Origin: Brevibacillus choshinensis
GTDB lineage: Bacteria; Bacillota; Bacilli; Brevibacillales; Brevibacillaceae
NCBI RefSeq assembly: GCF_001420695.1
Contig: NZ_LJJB01000007.1
Location: 209,890 to 273,889, forward strand
Reading direction: 5' to 3'
DNA: 64,000 nucleotides
Positions 32,244 through 41,569 of this stretch are shown piece by piece. Numbering within the stretch: position 1 is the first letter of the stretch; every line of letters begins with the position of its first letter. Position numbers and translations under genes: made by a program. The notes under the pieces are model-generated. The model saw only the letters and a list, made by a program, of their open reading frames with translations. It searched no databases and had not been told where the DNA came from.

Positions 32244-32927
32244 ATGGAAGACAGGAAGAAGGTATTAGTAATCGAGGATGAGCAAAACATTGCCCGGTTT
32301 ATCGAGCTAGAGCTCAATCATGAAGGCTACGAGGTGGCAGTTGTGCATGATGGGCGCGAAGGCTTGGACAAAGCACAACAGGAGGAGTGGGATCTCATTT
32401 TGCTGGATCTCATGCTTCCAGGATTAAATGGATTAGAGATTTGTCGGCGCATTCGTGCCAAAAAAAATACGCCCATTATTATTTTGACTGCTCGTGATAA
32501 CGTGATGGATCTCGTCTCGGGTCTTGATAGCGGAGCAGATGATTACATAGCTAAGCCATTTGCGATAGAGGAGTTGTTTGCTCGCATCCGCTCCCTGTTT
32601 CGTCGGATGGTACCAGAGAATCAACCCAAGCAGGCCCTGTTAACATACAAGCATCTGACAATAGACATGGATGCGAGAATCATCAAGCGAAATGATGAGG
32701 AAGTCGAGCTGACAAAAAGGGAGTACGAGCTGTTGCTGGTTTTTCTCAAAAATATAAACCGCGTGCTGACGAGAGAGATTTTACTGGAGCAGGTATGGGG
32801 GTATATAACCGAGGTAGAAACCAATGTGGTTGATGTGTACGTCCGATATTTACGACACAAGCTGGATCTTCCAGGAGAGGAAAGCATCATTCAGACAATA
32901 CGTGGAACGGGATATGTTATGAGATAA
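32244..32927 (+). CDS. OmpR-family response regulator (YkoG-like)
   Basis: A 227-aa two-domain regulator. The receiver (about 6-120) has acidic pocket EDE, phosphorylation site D55 (LILLDLMLPG), Thr in IILTARD and Lys in YIAKPF. The C-terminal winged helix (about 130-225) has LTKREYELLLVFLKN and NVVDVYVRYLRHKLD. ATG 32244 follows GGAGAGGAGACGGCG. Its stop overlaps the kinase start (TAATG), so the two are translated together. Confidence 0.9.
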   Translation: MEDRKKVLVIEDEQNIARFIELELNHEGYEVAVVHDGREGLDKAQQEEWDLILLDLMLPGLNGLEICRRIRAKKNTPIIILTARDNVMDLVSGLDSGADDYIAKPFAIEELFARIRSLFRRMVPENQPKQALLTYKHLTIDMDARIIKRNDEEVELTKREYELLLVFLKNINRVLTREILLEQVWGYITEVETNVVDVYVRYLRHKLDLPGEESIIQTIRGTGYVMR

Positions 32928-34354
32928 TGAAAAAAGCACTCATCAAATTCATACAAATGCCATTAAAGTGGAAAATCACGTTGGGTACCTCCTTTATTCT
33001 ATTCACTCTTTTTTTCTTTTACAGCGGCATTCAGTACATCGTCACGAATGTATGGGTGAACAATCTCGAGGAAAAAAACATTCGAAAGCTTGCGGTTGAA
33101 ATAGTAGGCTACATGGAAGAGCGAACAGATTCCCTCTCCCCCTCCATGCTTCAAAAGAGCACCCTTTTTCTAGAGAGGTTGAATGAAGAAAACCAGCTAA
33201 TCCGCATTCTCGATCATACGGGTAAGCCACTCATTACGTTGAGTCAAAACGTTCCTGCCAATTGGGTCTCTCCCCAGGTGGTCGCTTCGCAAATGCTTGA
33301 ACGTATCAGTCATGGAGAAGATCAGCTGCTGGTCCTTCGCAGTCCATTCGCTTCTCGTCCTTTTCAGGGCACGATTGAAATCGTGCGTAACCTGGAGAGC
33401 TCGGATTCACTCAATGATCTATTGCTGTTGACGATGCTGATCGCAGGGATCGGTTCGATTGTGCTTAGCGCGGCTGGCGGTTTTCTAATTGCACGACAAA
33501 TTATCAAACCGGTGCAGTCCCTGGCTGAGACGATGAACATTGTGAGCAAGACGGGGCACACGCGCCGCGTAGAGTTTTCGGATAACGGCGACGAGCTGTC
33601 GCAGTTGGCGACCATTTTCAATGAAATGATGAACCGATTGGAGCTTTCATTCAAGCAGCAAAATCAATTCGTTGAGGATGCGTCACACGAGCTTCGGACC
33701 CCTCTGGCAGTGATTGAAGGTCATCTTTCTCTTTTGCAACGTTGGGGAAAGAACGACCCAAAAATATTAGACGAATCGATTGCCGCAGCGCTTATGGAAA
33801 GTAGACGGCTAAAGGTACTGGTCAAAGAATTGCTTGAGCTCAGTCGTGCGGAGGAAGATTATACGGCAAAATCTGTTCCTCGCATCTACTCGGGTTCCGT
33901 GATTTCCCATACGGTTCAGAACTTCATGCTGCTCTATCCGGAGTTTACTTTTGAAGTGGATTATGAAGAAATCAGAAACGTGCAGATCGGCATCAATCCG
34001 AACCATTTGGAGCAGGTGCTTTCTATCGTTATCGAAAATGCGATCAAGTATTCCTGCGAGAGAAAGGTAGTAGAAGTCAGAGGGATATTGAGGGACTCTG
34101 AGGTGCTCATCATCGTAACCGATTTCGGGGAAGGGATACCGGCGGAGGAAATCCCGCATGTGCTTGACCGCTTCTATCGCGTAGACAAGGCACGAAGCCG
34201 GATGAAGGGCGGAAATGGGCTGGGCTTATCGATCGCAAAACGATTGATGGTGTACGTAAACGGAACGATTCATCTGGAAAGTGAAGAGCGGCAAGGAACG
34301 AGCGTCTATCTACATTTTCCACGAGATCATGAAAAGCCCTCACTGCTGGAGTGA
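32927..34354 (+). CDS. Sensor histidine kinase (YkoH-like)
   Basis: A 475-aa membrane kinase. TM1 is at about 15-38 and TM2 at about 163-187, enclosing an extracytoplasmic sensor of about 125 residues. A HAMP linker, the HisKA box with phospho-accepting His (EDASHELRTPLAVIEGH) and the ATPase N, G1 and G2 boxes (NAIKYS, DFGEGIP, GGNGLGLS) follow in order. It overlaps the regulator stop by one base. Its C-terminus reaches into a bidirectional terminator shared with the convergent gluconate genes. The signal is unknown; the upstream PepSY protein may be its partner or target. Confidence 0.9.
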   Translation: MKKALIKFIQMPLKWKITLGTSFILFTLFFFYSGIQYIVTNVWVNNLEEKNIRKLAVEIVGYMEERTDSLSPSMLQKSTLFLERLNEENQLIRILDHTGKPLITLSQNVPANWVSPQVVASQMLERISHGEDQLLVLRSPFASRPFQGTIEIVRNLESSDSLNDLLLLTMLIAGIGSIVLSAAGGFLIARQIIKPVQSLAETMNIVSKTGHTRRVEFSDNGDELSQLATIFNEMMNRLELSFKQQNQFVEDASHELRTPLAVIEGHLSLLQRWGKNDPKILDESIAAALMESRRLKVLVKELLELSRAEEDYTAKSVPRIYSGSVISHTVQNFMLLYPEFTFEVDYEEIRNVQIGINPNHLEQVLSIVIENAIKYSCERKVVEVRGILRDSEVLIIVTDFGEGIPAEEIPHVLDRFYRVDKARSRMKGGNGLGLSIAKRLMVYVNGTIHLESEERQGTSVYLHFPRDHEKPSLLE

Positions 34355-34364
34355 GGGCTCTTTT
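34332..34364. terminator. Bidirectional terminator between kinase and gluconate permease genes
   Basis: Stem AAAAGCCCTCACT / AGTGAGGGCTCTTTT with flanking A- and T-runs, overlapping the last codons of the kinase gene and ending just before the permease stop. Confidence 0.85.
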
Positions 34365-34369
34365 CTCTT

Positions 34370-35698
34370 TTAGACAACCAAAGACAGCGCCATGATCAGG
34401 ATAATCGCGACGACAGACAGGATCGTTTCCATGACCGTCCATGTTTTCAGCGTATCCTGTACCGTCATATTAAAGTACTCCTTGATGAGCCAAAAGCCGG
34501 AGTCGTTGACGTGGGACAGAATCAGCGATCCTGCACCTGTAGCCAACACGAGCAGCTCAGGGCTCGTCCCAGGGATCTGCAGGGCGATTGGGCCGACGAT
34601 ACCCGCTGCGGTCATCATGGAGACCGTCGCAGAGCCTGTTGCTACACGGATCAGGGCAGCAATCAGCCAACCGAGAAAGATGGGGGAAATGGCTGAAGCT
34701 GTCGCCAATTCCGCGATGTAGTCGCCAACGCCACTGTTGAGCAACACTTTATTGAAGGCACCACCTGCACCGATGACGAGCAGGATCGTAGCGGTCGGAG
34801 CCAGGCAATCGTTCGTGAATTTGAGAATGTCATCTTTCGTAAAGCCACGGTTGATCCCGAGCGTCCAGAAGGAAATGATGACGGCGATCAACAGGGACGT
34901 AATCGGGTTACCAATGAAGTCTGCCCATTGGCGCAGCATGTCTTCCTTCGGCAAAGTGACATCAGCAACCGTCGCCAGCAGCATCAAAGCAACCGGCAGC
35001 AAAACGGTAAAGACAGTGATGCCAAAGCTAGGCAGTTCGCGCTCATCCTTTGGTTCGCTCAGCTGGGAGGCGAGCTCAGGCGAAATGCTCGTTTTCACTC
35101 GTTTACTAATCCAACTTCCGTAGAGAGGACCCGCGATGATCGCGGATGGCAAAGCGACGATGATAGACAAAAGGATCGTTTTACCCACATCTGCTTGGAA
35201 CAGATCGACAGCGGCCATCGCAGCTGGATGGGGAGGGACAATCCCGTGAACGATAGACAGACCAGCGACCAGTGGAATCCCGATTTTCAGGAGGGAGACT
35301 CCCGTCTGACGAGCAATCGTAAAGACCAGTGGAATCAAAAGGACAAAACCGACTTGGAAAAATACCGGAATCCCTACGATAAAGGCAACAAACATCATGG
35401 CCCAATGGACGTTTTTCTCTCCGAAGAGATTGATCAGCGTACGGGCGATACGTTCCGCGCCGCCTGATTCCGCCATCATCTTTCCGAGCATCGTACCCAG
35501 TGCGAGGACGATGGCGATAAAACCTAGCGTCCCGCCCATACCGTCTTTGATCGAATCAACGACTTTGGTCAATGGCATGCCGGATGCGATTCCCACAAAT
35601 CCGGCAGCGAGCAGCAGGGCTACAAATGGGTTTACTTTAAAGCGGGTGATGAGAATAAGCAGCAACACGATGGAAATCAGCGTAATGACTAATGGCAT
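34370..35698 (-). CDS. gntP: Gluconate permease, GntP family
   Basis: A 442-aa gluconate:H+ symporter with about 12-14 membrane helices. Family features include the start MPLVITLISIVLLLILITRF, the loop GGAERIARTL and the conserved APTATILLVIGAGGAFNKVL and ALIRVATGSATVSMMTAAGI segments. ATG 35698 is chosen because GGAGGG lies just upstream and the length agrees with the family; the frame is open further upstream but without similarity. It follows gntK by 43 bp on the same strand. Confidence 0.9.
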   Translation of the reverse strand: MPLVITLISIVLLLILITRFKVNPFVALLLAAGFVGIASGMPLTKVVDSIKDGMGGTLGFIAIVLALGTMLGKMMAESGGAERIARTLINLFGEKNVHWAMMFVAFIVGIPVFFQVGFVLLIPLVFTIARQTGVSLLKIGIPLVAGLSIVHGIVPPHPAAMAAVDLFQADVGKTILLSIIVALPSAIIAGPLYGSWISKRVKTSISPELASQLSEPKDERELPSFGITVFTVLLPVALMLLATVADVTLPKEDMLRQWADFIGNPITSLLIAVIISFWTLGINRGFTKDDILKFTNDCLAPTATILLVIGAGGAFNKVLLNSGVGDYIAELATASAISPIFLGWLIAALIRVATGSATVSMMTAAGIVGPIALQIPGTSPELLVLATGAGSLILSHVNDSGFWLIKEYFNMTVQDTLKTWTVMETILSVVAIILIMALSLVV

Positions 35699-35741
35699 GA
35701 ATAACCCTCCCTTGGTGTCAAAAGTTCCATGATGGATTTTT

Positions 35742-37283
35742 TTATTTGTGTAGCTGCTTTTGGAAGTCTGCGATGAGCTTGTACTCCTCCAGCAGGTTGT
35801 AATACACGCGTTCGTAAATGTAAAACAGCTGCAAGTACGTGCTGGATCGCTCCAGATCGGGTTCATGCCGATGCGAAATGTGAATCATGTTTTTGACATC
35901 GTGCAGATCATTTAGGGCTCCGAGGGCATGCATCGCGAGCAAAGCAGCTCCAAAGCTGGAGCTTTCATGACTTTCGGGAATCAGTACCTCATAGCCGAAC
36001 ATATCGGACATGATCTGACGCCATTCCCGTGAACGGGCAAAGCCTCCAGAAGCACGAATCTCCGAAGCGCCGCCAGCCAGATCCCGTAGCGCGATGCCGA
36101 TGCTGTAGACACTGAATAGGATGCCTTCGAGAACAGCCCGGATAAAATGCTCCCGCTTGTGGTGCAGACCGATTCCGAAAAACGAGCCTCGTGCCTGTGC
36201 ATTCCAGTAAGGGGCGCGTTCGCCAGAGAGGAAGGGGAGAAAGAGCAGGCCATCTGCTCCAGCCCGGACATTTTCCGCAGCCTGAATCATGACGTCATAC
36301 GGATCGACCCCCATCTGCTTGGCACGCTCTACCTCCGGCCAGCTGAATTCGTCGCGGAACCAGCGCAGCATGATGCCGCCATTGTTGGAGGGACCGCCGA
36401 TCACCCAGTGGTTTTCTGTTAGCACGTAACAAAACGTACGGCCTTTCGGGTCTGTGATCGGCTCTGGCACGACTGTTCGTACCGCGCCGCTCGTCCCGAT
36501 CGTGATGGCTACCTGCCCTGGATCGATGGCACCGATTCCGAGGTTGGCGAGGACACCATCACTGGCACCAACGACAAAAGGTGTATCCACATCGAGGCCG
36601 ATTTCTTCGGCGTAACGAATTTTCATTCCGCGCAAAATATGCGTGGTCGGAACGGGCTCGCTCAGCTGCTGCTTGGTAATGCCTGCCACATACAGCGCTT
36701 CCTCGTCCCAATCGAGCTTGCGCAGATTGAAGAGGCCTGTTGCTGAAGCAATGGAGTAATCGACCACGTACTGCCCGAACAGACGATGGATCACATACTC
36801 CTTGATGGAAATAAACTTGGCTGCTTTTCGGAACGTATCAGGAGCTTGTTCACGCAGCCACATGATTTTAGGCAGGGGCGACATGGGATGAATCGGTGTT
36901 CCTGTCGCGAGGTAGATGTTGTGTCCGACACCGTCCTGCTTAAGTCGATCCGCTTGGGCTACACTACGGTTATCCGCCCAGATGATACTGTGAGTCAGAG
37001 GACTTCCCTGATGATCCACAGCGATCAGGCTGTGCATGGCGGTAGAAAAACCGATCCCGCCAATTTCATGCTTGTCTACATCAGCCTTCTCAATGGCTTT
37101 TTTCAGAGCGGTAATGACAGCAGCAAAGATCGTTTCCGGATCTTGTTCCGCCCAAGACGGCTGGGGAACGAGCAGCGGATAATCGACGTTGCCGATACCG
37201 CGGACAGCACCCGATGGAGTAAAAACGATCGCTTTGGTGCTCGTCGTTCCGATATCCAATCCGATAAAATAGGTCTGCTTCAT
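35742..37283 (-). CDS. gntK: Gluconokinase (FGGY family)
   Basis: A 513-aa FGGY kinase that phosphorylates gluconate to 6-phosphogluconate. It shows the N-terminal phosphate motif FIGLDIGTTSTKAIVF, GGIGFSTAMHSLIAVD, the GASDGVLANLG region, the ATP site AITIGTSGAVR and the C-terminal GGFARSREWRQIMSDMFG motif. Together with the permease it forms gntK-gntP, and a perfect cre box lies in the promoter region. The ATG at 37283 is preceded by AAGGTG. Confidence 0.92.
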   Translation of the reverse strand: MKQTYFIGLDIGTTSTKAIVFTPSGAVRGIGNVDYPLLVPQPSWAEQDPETIFAAVITALKKAIEKADVDKHEIGGIGFSTAMHSLIAVDHQGSPLTHSIIWADNRSVAQADRLKQDGVGHNIYLATGTPIHPMSPLPKIMWLREQAPDTFRKAAKFISIKEYVIHRLFGQYVVDYSIASATGLFNLRKLDWDEEALYVAGITKQQLSEPVPTTHILRGMKIRYAEEIGLDVDTPFVVGASDGVLANLGIGAIDPGQVAITIGTSGAVRTVVPEPITDPKGRTFCYVLTENHWVIGGPSNNGGIMLRWFRDEFSWPEVERAKQMGVDPYDVMIQAAENVRAGADGLLFLPFLSGERAPYWNAQARGSFFGIGLHHKREHFIRAVLEGILFSVYSIGIALRDLAGGASEIRASGGFARSREWRQIMSDMFGYEVLIPESHESSSFGAALLAMHALGALNDLHDVKNMIHISHRHEPDLERSSTYLQLFYIYERVYYNLLEEYKLIADFQKQLHK

Positions 37284-37301
37284 ATGGGTTCACCTTCTTT
37301 T

Positions 37302-37316
37302 TGAATACGCTTTCAT
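37302..37316 (-). promoter_or_regulatory. Perfect cre box upstream of gntK
   Basis: On the minus strand ATGAAAGCGTATTCA matches every defined position of WTGNAANCGNWNNCW. It lies 19 bp upstream of the gntK ATG, downstream of the likely promoter, so CcpA would block elongation when glucose is present. Confidence 0.75.
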
Positions 37317-37457
37317 GCTGGACTTAAAGTGATAACGAGATTATAACGAAATTTTTTTCATTTGTTAATACTTAAGAAAAAAATTATTTCATTCCTTTCT
37401 TTTCCTCATGGGTAGTATTGCCTTTCGCTTTTGAAAAAAAAAGAAAACGCCTGTCGA

Positions 37458-38324
37458 TTACAGGCGTTTGAGCGAAATGGCTTCCCGGATATGCTGGATG
37501 TTCGTGATCGTCTGCTCTTGACGACGCAAGGAAACAGCGACATAGAGCAGATCAATCAGGCTGAGCTGAGCGAGTCTGGAGGAGAGCGCCTCTGTGCGAA
37601 ATACCGTCTCTCGCGAAGTCGTGTACAGACAGATATCAGCCAGTCGTACGAGAGGGGACTTGCCGTAGCTGGTGATCCCGATTGTCTTGGCACCAGCCTC
37701 TTTAGCGACCCGCAGTGCTTCTAAGATGTCTTCGTTTGAGCCAGAATGGGAGATGCCAACTGCGACATCCCCTGCGGACAAGAGGGAAGCGGACATGACT
37801 TGGTAATGAGCATCGGAGTGATGGATACAGGGAATGCCTGTCCGCATAAACTTGTGATAGGCATCTTGGGCGATCGCAGCCGAACCGCCAGAGCCATAAA
37901 ATTCAATGCGCCGCGCCGTTTCCAGACAGTTGACGATCTTCATCAGCGCTTCTTTGTCAATAATTTGCTGGGTATCTCGCAAGGTCTCGATGTTGGCTGT
38001 GAAAATTTTTTCAGCGATCGAGCCCAGATCGTCATCGTCGAGATTGATTTCCTGGTAAATGGATTGTTTGGGGTTGGTCACTTCACTCGCGAGTGCGATT
38101 TTGAAGGCCTGGTATCCCCGGAATCCGAGTCGGCGGCAGAGACGAAAAACCGTTGCATCCGCACATTGGCTCTGATCAGCCAGTTCGGTAATCGACAGAT
38201 GAATGACGTCACTTGCATGCTCTAAAATGTAGTCGGCTATTTGCTGCTCCTTGCCGCTCAATTGAGAGTAGATGGCGCGTAGCTGGGTCAGAACGCTGGG
38301 TGGAACATGAGTGGATATATCGGC
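37458..38324 (-). CDS. MurR/RpiR-family transcriptional regulator
   Basis: A 288-aa regulator with an N-terminal RpiR HTH (LSGKEQQIADYILEHASDVI, then ADATVFRLCRRLGFRGYQAF) and a C-terminal SIS sugar-phosphate domain (about 120-260; FYGSGGSAAIAQDAYHKF and GISHSGSNEDILEAL). It lies between gntK and the divergent gntZ, so it probably controls gluconate use with 6-phosphogluconate as ligand. That replaces the GntR repressor used by B. subtilis. The start is probably TTG 38324, about 10 nt after GGGAGG. Confidence 0.85.
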   Translation of the reverse strand, partial: ADISTHVPPSVLTQLRAIYSQLSGKEQQIADYILEHASDVIHLSITELADQSQCADATVFRLCRRLGFRGYQAFKIALASEVTNPKQSIYQEINLDDDDLGSIAEKIFTANIETLRDTQQIIDKEALMKIVNCLETARRIEFYGSGGSAAIAQDAYHKFMRTGIPCIHHSDAHYQVMSASLLSAGDVAVGISHSGSNEDILEALRVAKEAGAKTIGITSYGKSPLVRLADICLYTTSRETVFRTEALSSRLAQLSLIDLLYVAVSLRRQEQTITNIQHIREAISLKRL

Positions 38325-38494
38325 CAAAAGGAAAGCACCTCCCAAGTTATGGCGACCTGTTACTCATTATAGAAAAGGAATGCGATGATTTCCTAGTTTC
38401 AAAAAAATTTTCTTCATTTCTAATGAAATATGAAAATTATTATCATATAATACAAACTAACAGAGACCTTTCTCAAAGGAGTGACGTACCCGAT

Positions 38495-39391
38495 ATGAAA
38501 CTGGCGATACTCGGATTAGGCAAGATGGGTTACAATTTGACACTGAATTTGCTCTCTCATGAGCACGAGGTCGTAGCTTACGACGTGGAACCAAAACGAG
38601 CAGATGAACTGGGACGGGAAGGTGCCACTCCAGCATACTCGGTCGAGGAAGTAATCGCCAAGCTGGACGCACCGCGTGTGGTTTGGCTGATGGTGCCTGC
38701 CGGAGAAATCGTGGATGAGCTGGTGGACAAGCTCTCGCACTTGCTGTCTGCAGAAGATATCGTCATCGATGGAGGGAATTCTCATTACAAGCAGTCACTG
38801 GAACGCTATGCGCGTCTGAAGGAAAAAGGCATTCACTTCCTAGATGCAGGAACGAGCGGCGGAATGGAAGGTGCACGTCACGGCGCTTGTATGATGATTG
38901 GCGGAGATCGGGAAGCCTTTGACCATATCGAGCCAATGATCCGTGACATTAATGTGGCCAACGGATATTTGTATGCAGGGGAAGCGGGTAGTGGGCACTT
39001 CCTGAAGATGATTCACAACGGGATCGAATACGGCATGATGCAGGCCATCGGGGAAGGCTTTGAGGTGCTGGAAAAGAGCCCGTACAACTACGATTTCGCT
39101 GAGGTGGCGCGAGTATGGGCGAACGGCTCCGTCATTCGCGGCTGGCTGATGGATCTGACAGAACGAGCATTCCGCAAAGATGCGAATCTGGACGAAATCC
39201 GCGGGGTCATGCATTCCTCCGGTGAAGGAAAATGGACGCTGGAGACGGCGCTGGATTTACAGGCTGCGACGCCAGTGATCGCGATGTCCCTCCTGATGCG
39301 CTATCGTTCACTTGAGCCGGATACGTTCCACGGAAAAGTCGTGGCTGCGCTACGTAACGAATTTGGCGGGCATGCGGTAGAAAAGAAATAG
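38495..39391 (+). CDS. gntZ: 6-phosphogluconate dehydrogenase, short (decarboxylating, GntZ-type)
   Basis: A 298-aa dehydrogenase of the short Gnd/YqeC type. The NAD(P) site is MKLAILGLGKMGYNLTLNLL; the substrate motif is FLDAGTSGGMEGARHGACMM; the catalytic Lys/Asn region is GSGHFLKMIHNGIEYG. The short length (about 300 rather than 470 residues) is normal for NAD-preferring members. ATG 38495 follows AAGGAGTG. It is divergent from the RpiR gene and converts 6-phosphogluconate to ribulose-5-phosphate. An AT-rich region with TATAAT at about 38446 precedes it. Confidence 0.88.
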   Translation: MKLAILGLGKMGYNLTLNLLSHEHEVVAYDVEPKRADELGREGATPAYSVEEVIAKLDAPRVVWLMVPAGEIVDELVDKLSHLLSAEDIVIDGGNSHYKQSLERYARLKEKGIHFLDAGTSGGMEGARHGACMMIGGDREAFDHIEPMIRDINVANGYLYAGEAGSGHFLKMIHNGIEYGMMQAIGEGFEVLEKSPYNYDFAEVARVWANGSVIRGWLMDLTERAFRKDANLDEIRGVMHSSGEGKWTLETALDLQAATPVIAMSLLMRYRSLEPDTFHGKVVAALRNEFGGHAVEKK

Positions 39392-39407
39392 CGATTGAAT
39401 AAAAAGA

Positions 39408-39438
39408 GCCGTAGAATCCCGATTCTACGGCCTTTTTT
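39408..39438. terminator. Terminator after gntZ
   Basis: Perfect 10-bp stem GCCGTAGAAT / ATTCTACGGC with a CCCG loop and T6 tail; the A-run before it also allows use by the convergent DJ-1/PfpI gene. Confidence 0.88.
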
Positions 39439-39465
39439 GCGTGGATAGGGTGATTCAGGGAGGGA

Positions 39466-40044
39466 TTAATTCATAGAGGGTTCACGGAAATATTGCAAAG
39501 GATTTTGTTCGTCTTCTGGCACACTGCCAATTCTGCGCAAGACTTCTTCCGCAAATTGTACATAATTGGAGCCGGTTGCAGTAATGACCTGACGATCTAC
39601 GACGAGCATTTGCTCGAGCTTGTTGTCCCAGTGCATGACATCGTTGTACTCGTGATCATCAGGTGTGAGAGAGGCTGTGAACGTAATCTCCTGTAAGATT
39701 CCTGCAGCTCCGAGCAGTGCAGGGCCACCGCAAATCGCAGCGATCGTCTTGTGCTGATCATAAAAAGCACGGATGATGGCCTGCAAGGGCTGATGAGTCA
39801 GGAGCGGGTGAGTGGTTCCACCTGGAATCACGAGCGCTTCGAACTCATTCACGTCGATGTCTTCGATCGTCAGAGTCGGCACATAGCTCATGCTGGAGAC
39901 TCCGGTTACAGTCTCACCTGCCGGCTTTGTGGAAAAGGTAACGAGCTGAAACTCCTCTTGATTCAGTGCTGTCGTAAATAAAACAATCTCGAATTCTGCG
40001 AAGGAATCATAGATGAACAGTAAAATCTTTTTCAATAGTCTCAC
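39466..40044 (-). CDS. DJ-1/PfpI-family protein
   Basis: A 192-aa single-domain DJ-1/PfpI protein. The nucleophile-elbow cysteine is in AAICGGPALLGAAGIL (about residue 104), after an acidic early strand (ILLFIYDSFAEFEIVL). The loop PDDHEYNDVMHWDNKL suggests the subgroup of putative glutamine amidotransferases. Roles range from chaperone/deglycase to isocyanide hydratase; nothing here fixes it. It stands alone between the gntZ terminator and the YwqG gene. Confidence 0.8.
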   Translation of the reverse strand: MRLLKKILLFIYDSFAEFEIVLFTTALNQEEFQLVTFSTKPAGETVTGVSSMSYVPTLTIEDIDVNEFEALVIPGGTTHPLLTHQPLQAIIRAFYDQHKTIAAICGGPALLGAAGILQEITFTASLTPDDHEYNDVMHWDNKLEQMLVVDRQVITATGSNYVQFAEEVLRRIGSVPEDEQNPLQYFREPSMN

Positions 40045-40081
40045 CCTTATAAGTTAAGTAAAATATCTTTACCTCTCGCGC

Positions 40082-40870
40082 TCAACAACACTGATAAGAA
40101 AAGTAAGTATGTTCAAAGCTGCCTTCACGCAAGTCGTCATTCGCGATGACAAAATAGATCGTCCCGACATCGCCCCACATGATGTTCAGGTTTGTTTCAT
40201 CCGTGTCTACCTGCAACAGCAAGGTATAAGGACCACCTGATTTCACGTCTCGGAAGTAATCGATTTCTTCGAATACATCCCCTTGGATATTGTACGGGTG
40301 CCCTAGAATCTGATGATTGCAGTCGTAGGAACCGTTGATGGTGGAGAAGTCCGGGAGAAATTCATCGTAGTACGATTCCCAGAACTTGTCCGGAACCTTG
40401 ATCGCATCCGTATGAAGGGAGAGCCCTTTTCGTAGATGCAAGTCATTGGCCGGGAGCGTGCCGTGCGGATGAGTACCTGGGTAGGACGCCGTCTGTAGGA
40501 TTGAGAAGTCGCCATCAAAGAACAGAACCCGCCAGCCATCCCGATCTTTCAGTTCTCCATAAACGGACTGTTCTGCCGCCTCGTAAAAAAAGTAGAGGAG
40601 TCCACGCTGGGCCAGTTCATTAGCGACGCCGATACGCTGAATTTCCTCGAGGTTTAGTTGACCGATAAAAACAAGCGGTTCCTCACGATAAACAGGATAG
40701 GTCCATCCGGGAGGCAGATCAGGACTGCCGCCTAATCGACTCGTACCTACCGATTTTGAAAGGGACTGGGTCGGCTGTACATAGATACATTCGTGTAAAT
40801 GAGTGAGAATTTGATCCTCCATCCCCTGCAATCCGTGTTTCTGGATCAGCGCTTTTACTTGATTGATCAT
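40082..40870 (-). CDS. YwqG-family (DUF1963) protein
   Basis: A 262-aa protein of the YwqG/DUF1963 family. It shows SRLGGSPDLPPGWTYPVYRE, the FIGQLNLEEI strand, GLLYFFYEA and the C-terminal GGPYTLLLQVDTDE, NIMWGDVGTIYFVI and DLREGSFEHTYFSYQ pattern. The fold is a cytoplasmic beta-rich domain of unknown function, often in gene neighbourhoods with toxins or immunity proteins. ATG at 40870 after AGGAGAAATCAG on the minus strand. No linked toxin is seen here. Confidence 0.85.
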   Translation of the reverse strand: MINQVKALIQKHGLQGMEDQILTHLHECIYVQPTQSLSKSVGTSRLGGSPDLPPGWTYPVYREEPLVFIGQLNLEEIQRIGVANELAQRGLLYFFYEAAEQSVYGELKDRDGWRVLFFDGDFSILQTASYPGTHPHGTLPANDLHLRKGLSLHTDAIKVPDKFWESYYDEFLPDFSTINGSYDCNHQILGHPYNIQGDVFEEIDYFRDVKSGGPYTLLLQVDTDETNLNIMWGDVGTIYFVIANDDLREGSFEHTYFSYQCC

Positions 40871-40987
40871 CTGATTTCTCCTTTCCTATACTACCAAATA
40901 AAGGTAGGTAATGACATGTTCAATGGTACAGGTAATTCCTATATTTGTCTAAATACTTGTTTATTGAGGAGGCAACTCGAAAAAGAA

Positions 40988-41017
40988 AAAACACCCTCGG
41001 TTACCTCGAGGGTGTTT
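40988..41017 (-). terminator. Terminator after the AHSA1-like operon
   Basis: Stem AACACCCTCG / CGAGGGTGTT with a 7-nt loop, followed on the minus strand by a long U-rich tract. It ends the ArsR-DoxX-AHSA1 operon. Confidence 0.85.
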
Positions 41018-41024
41018 GAAGTGG

Positions 41025-41519
41025 CTAGAACTGTGCCAGATAATCGTCGAGCTGGTCAAAGGTGCCGCCAAAGCCTTGATGCATGCTGCCATGCATATCC
41101 ACAAAGTTTTGTTGCTCTTCCTCGGTAGCGTTCAACGGCACACCATGGAGTGTAATGGTTGTCTTGCCATCCTCCTCGGTAAACGTCCATGTATTCAGCA
41201 CTTCCAGCGGCCAGGTCTGGCTAAAGGGAGCACGGATAATGGTGCCTTCCTCATCTGAAAAGGAGTTCGTAAATACAATTTTTTCAGGAGCGGTGATTTC
41301 CCGATAGACGAATTTCCCCCACATTTTGTTGCCATCCGGAGATTCCATACTGTAGAGAAAGACCCCGCCTGGACGAAGATCCAACTGGGAGACACGGAGG
41401 GTGGTACCTTTTGGCCCCCACCAGTGCTGAAGATGCTCTGCTTGGGTAAAGGCTTTAAATACTAGCTCCCTCGGGGCATCAAACGTGCGTGTGATCACGA
41501 GATCGATTGTTTTAGACAT
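41025..41519 (-). CDS. SRPBCC/AHSA1-family protein
   Basis: A 164-aa START/Bet v1-like protein of the AHSA1 (activator of Hsp90 ATPase homolog) family: VITRTFDAPRELVFKAFTQA, HLQHWWGPKG, DLRPGGVFLYSM and C-terminal GFGGTFDQLDDYL. These bind hydrophobic ligands in a deep pocket; many are co-encoded with ArsR regulators and DoxX proteins, as here. ATG 41519 has GGAGGAA upstream. It is the intact relative of the truncated copy at 41964. Confidence 0.85.
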   Translation of the reverse strand: MSKTIDLVITRTFDAPRELVFKAFTQAEHLQHWWGPKGTTLRVSQLDLRPGGVFLYSMESPDGNKMWGKFVYREITAPEKIVFTNSFSDEEGTIIRAPFSQTWPLEVLNTWTFTEEDGKTTITLHGVPLNATEEEQQNFVDMHGSMHQGFGGTFDQLDDYLAQF

Positions 41520-41569
41520 GAAAATTCCTCCTGTACATTGAGTGGTTTTATGCATGAGACAGGGATAGA

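Noticed and set aside
38395-38460. AT-rich GAAA/TTTC repeats upstream of gntZ as RpiR operators
   Set aside because: The region is so AT-rich that such short repeats arise by chance, and the arrangement differs between the gntZ and gntK sides.
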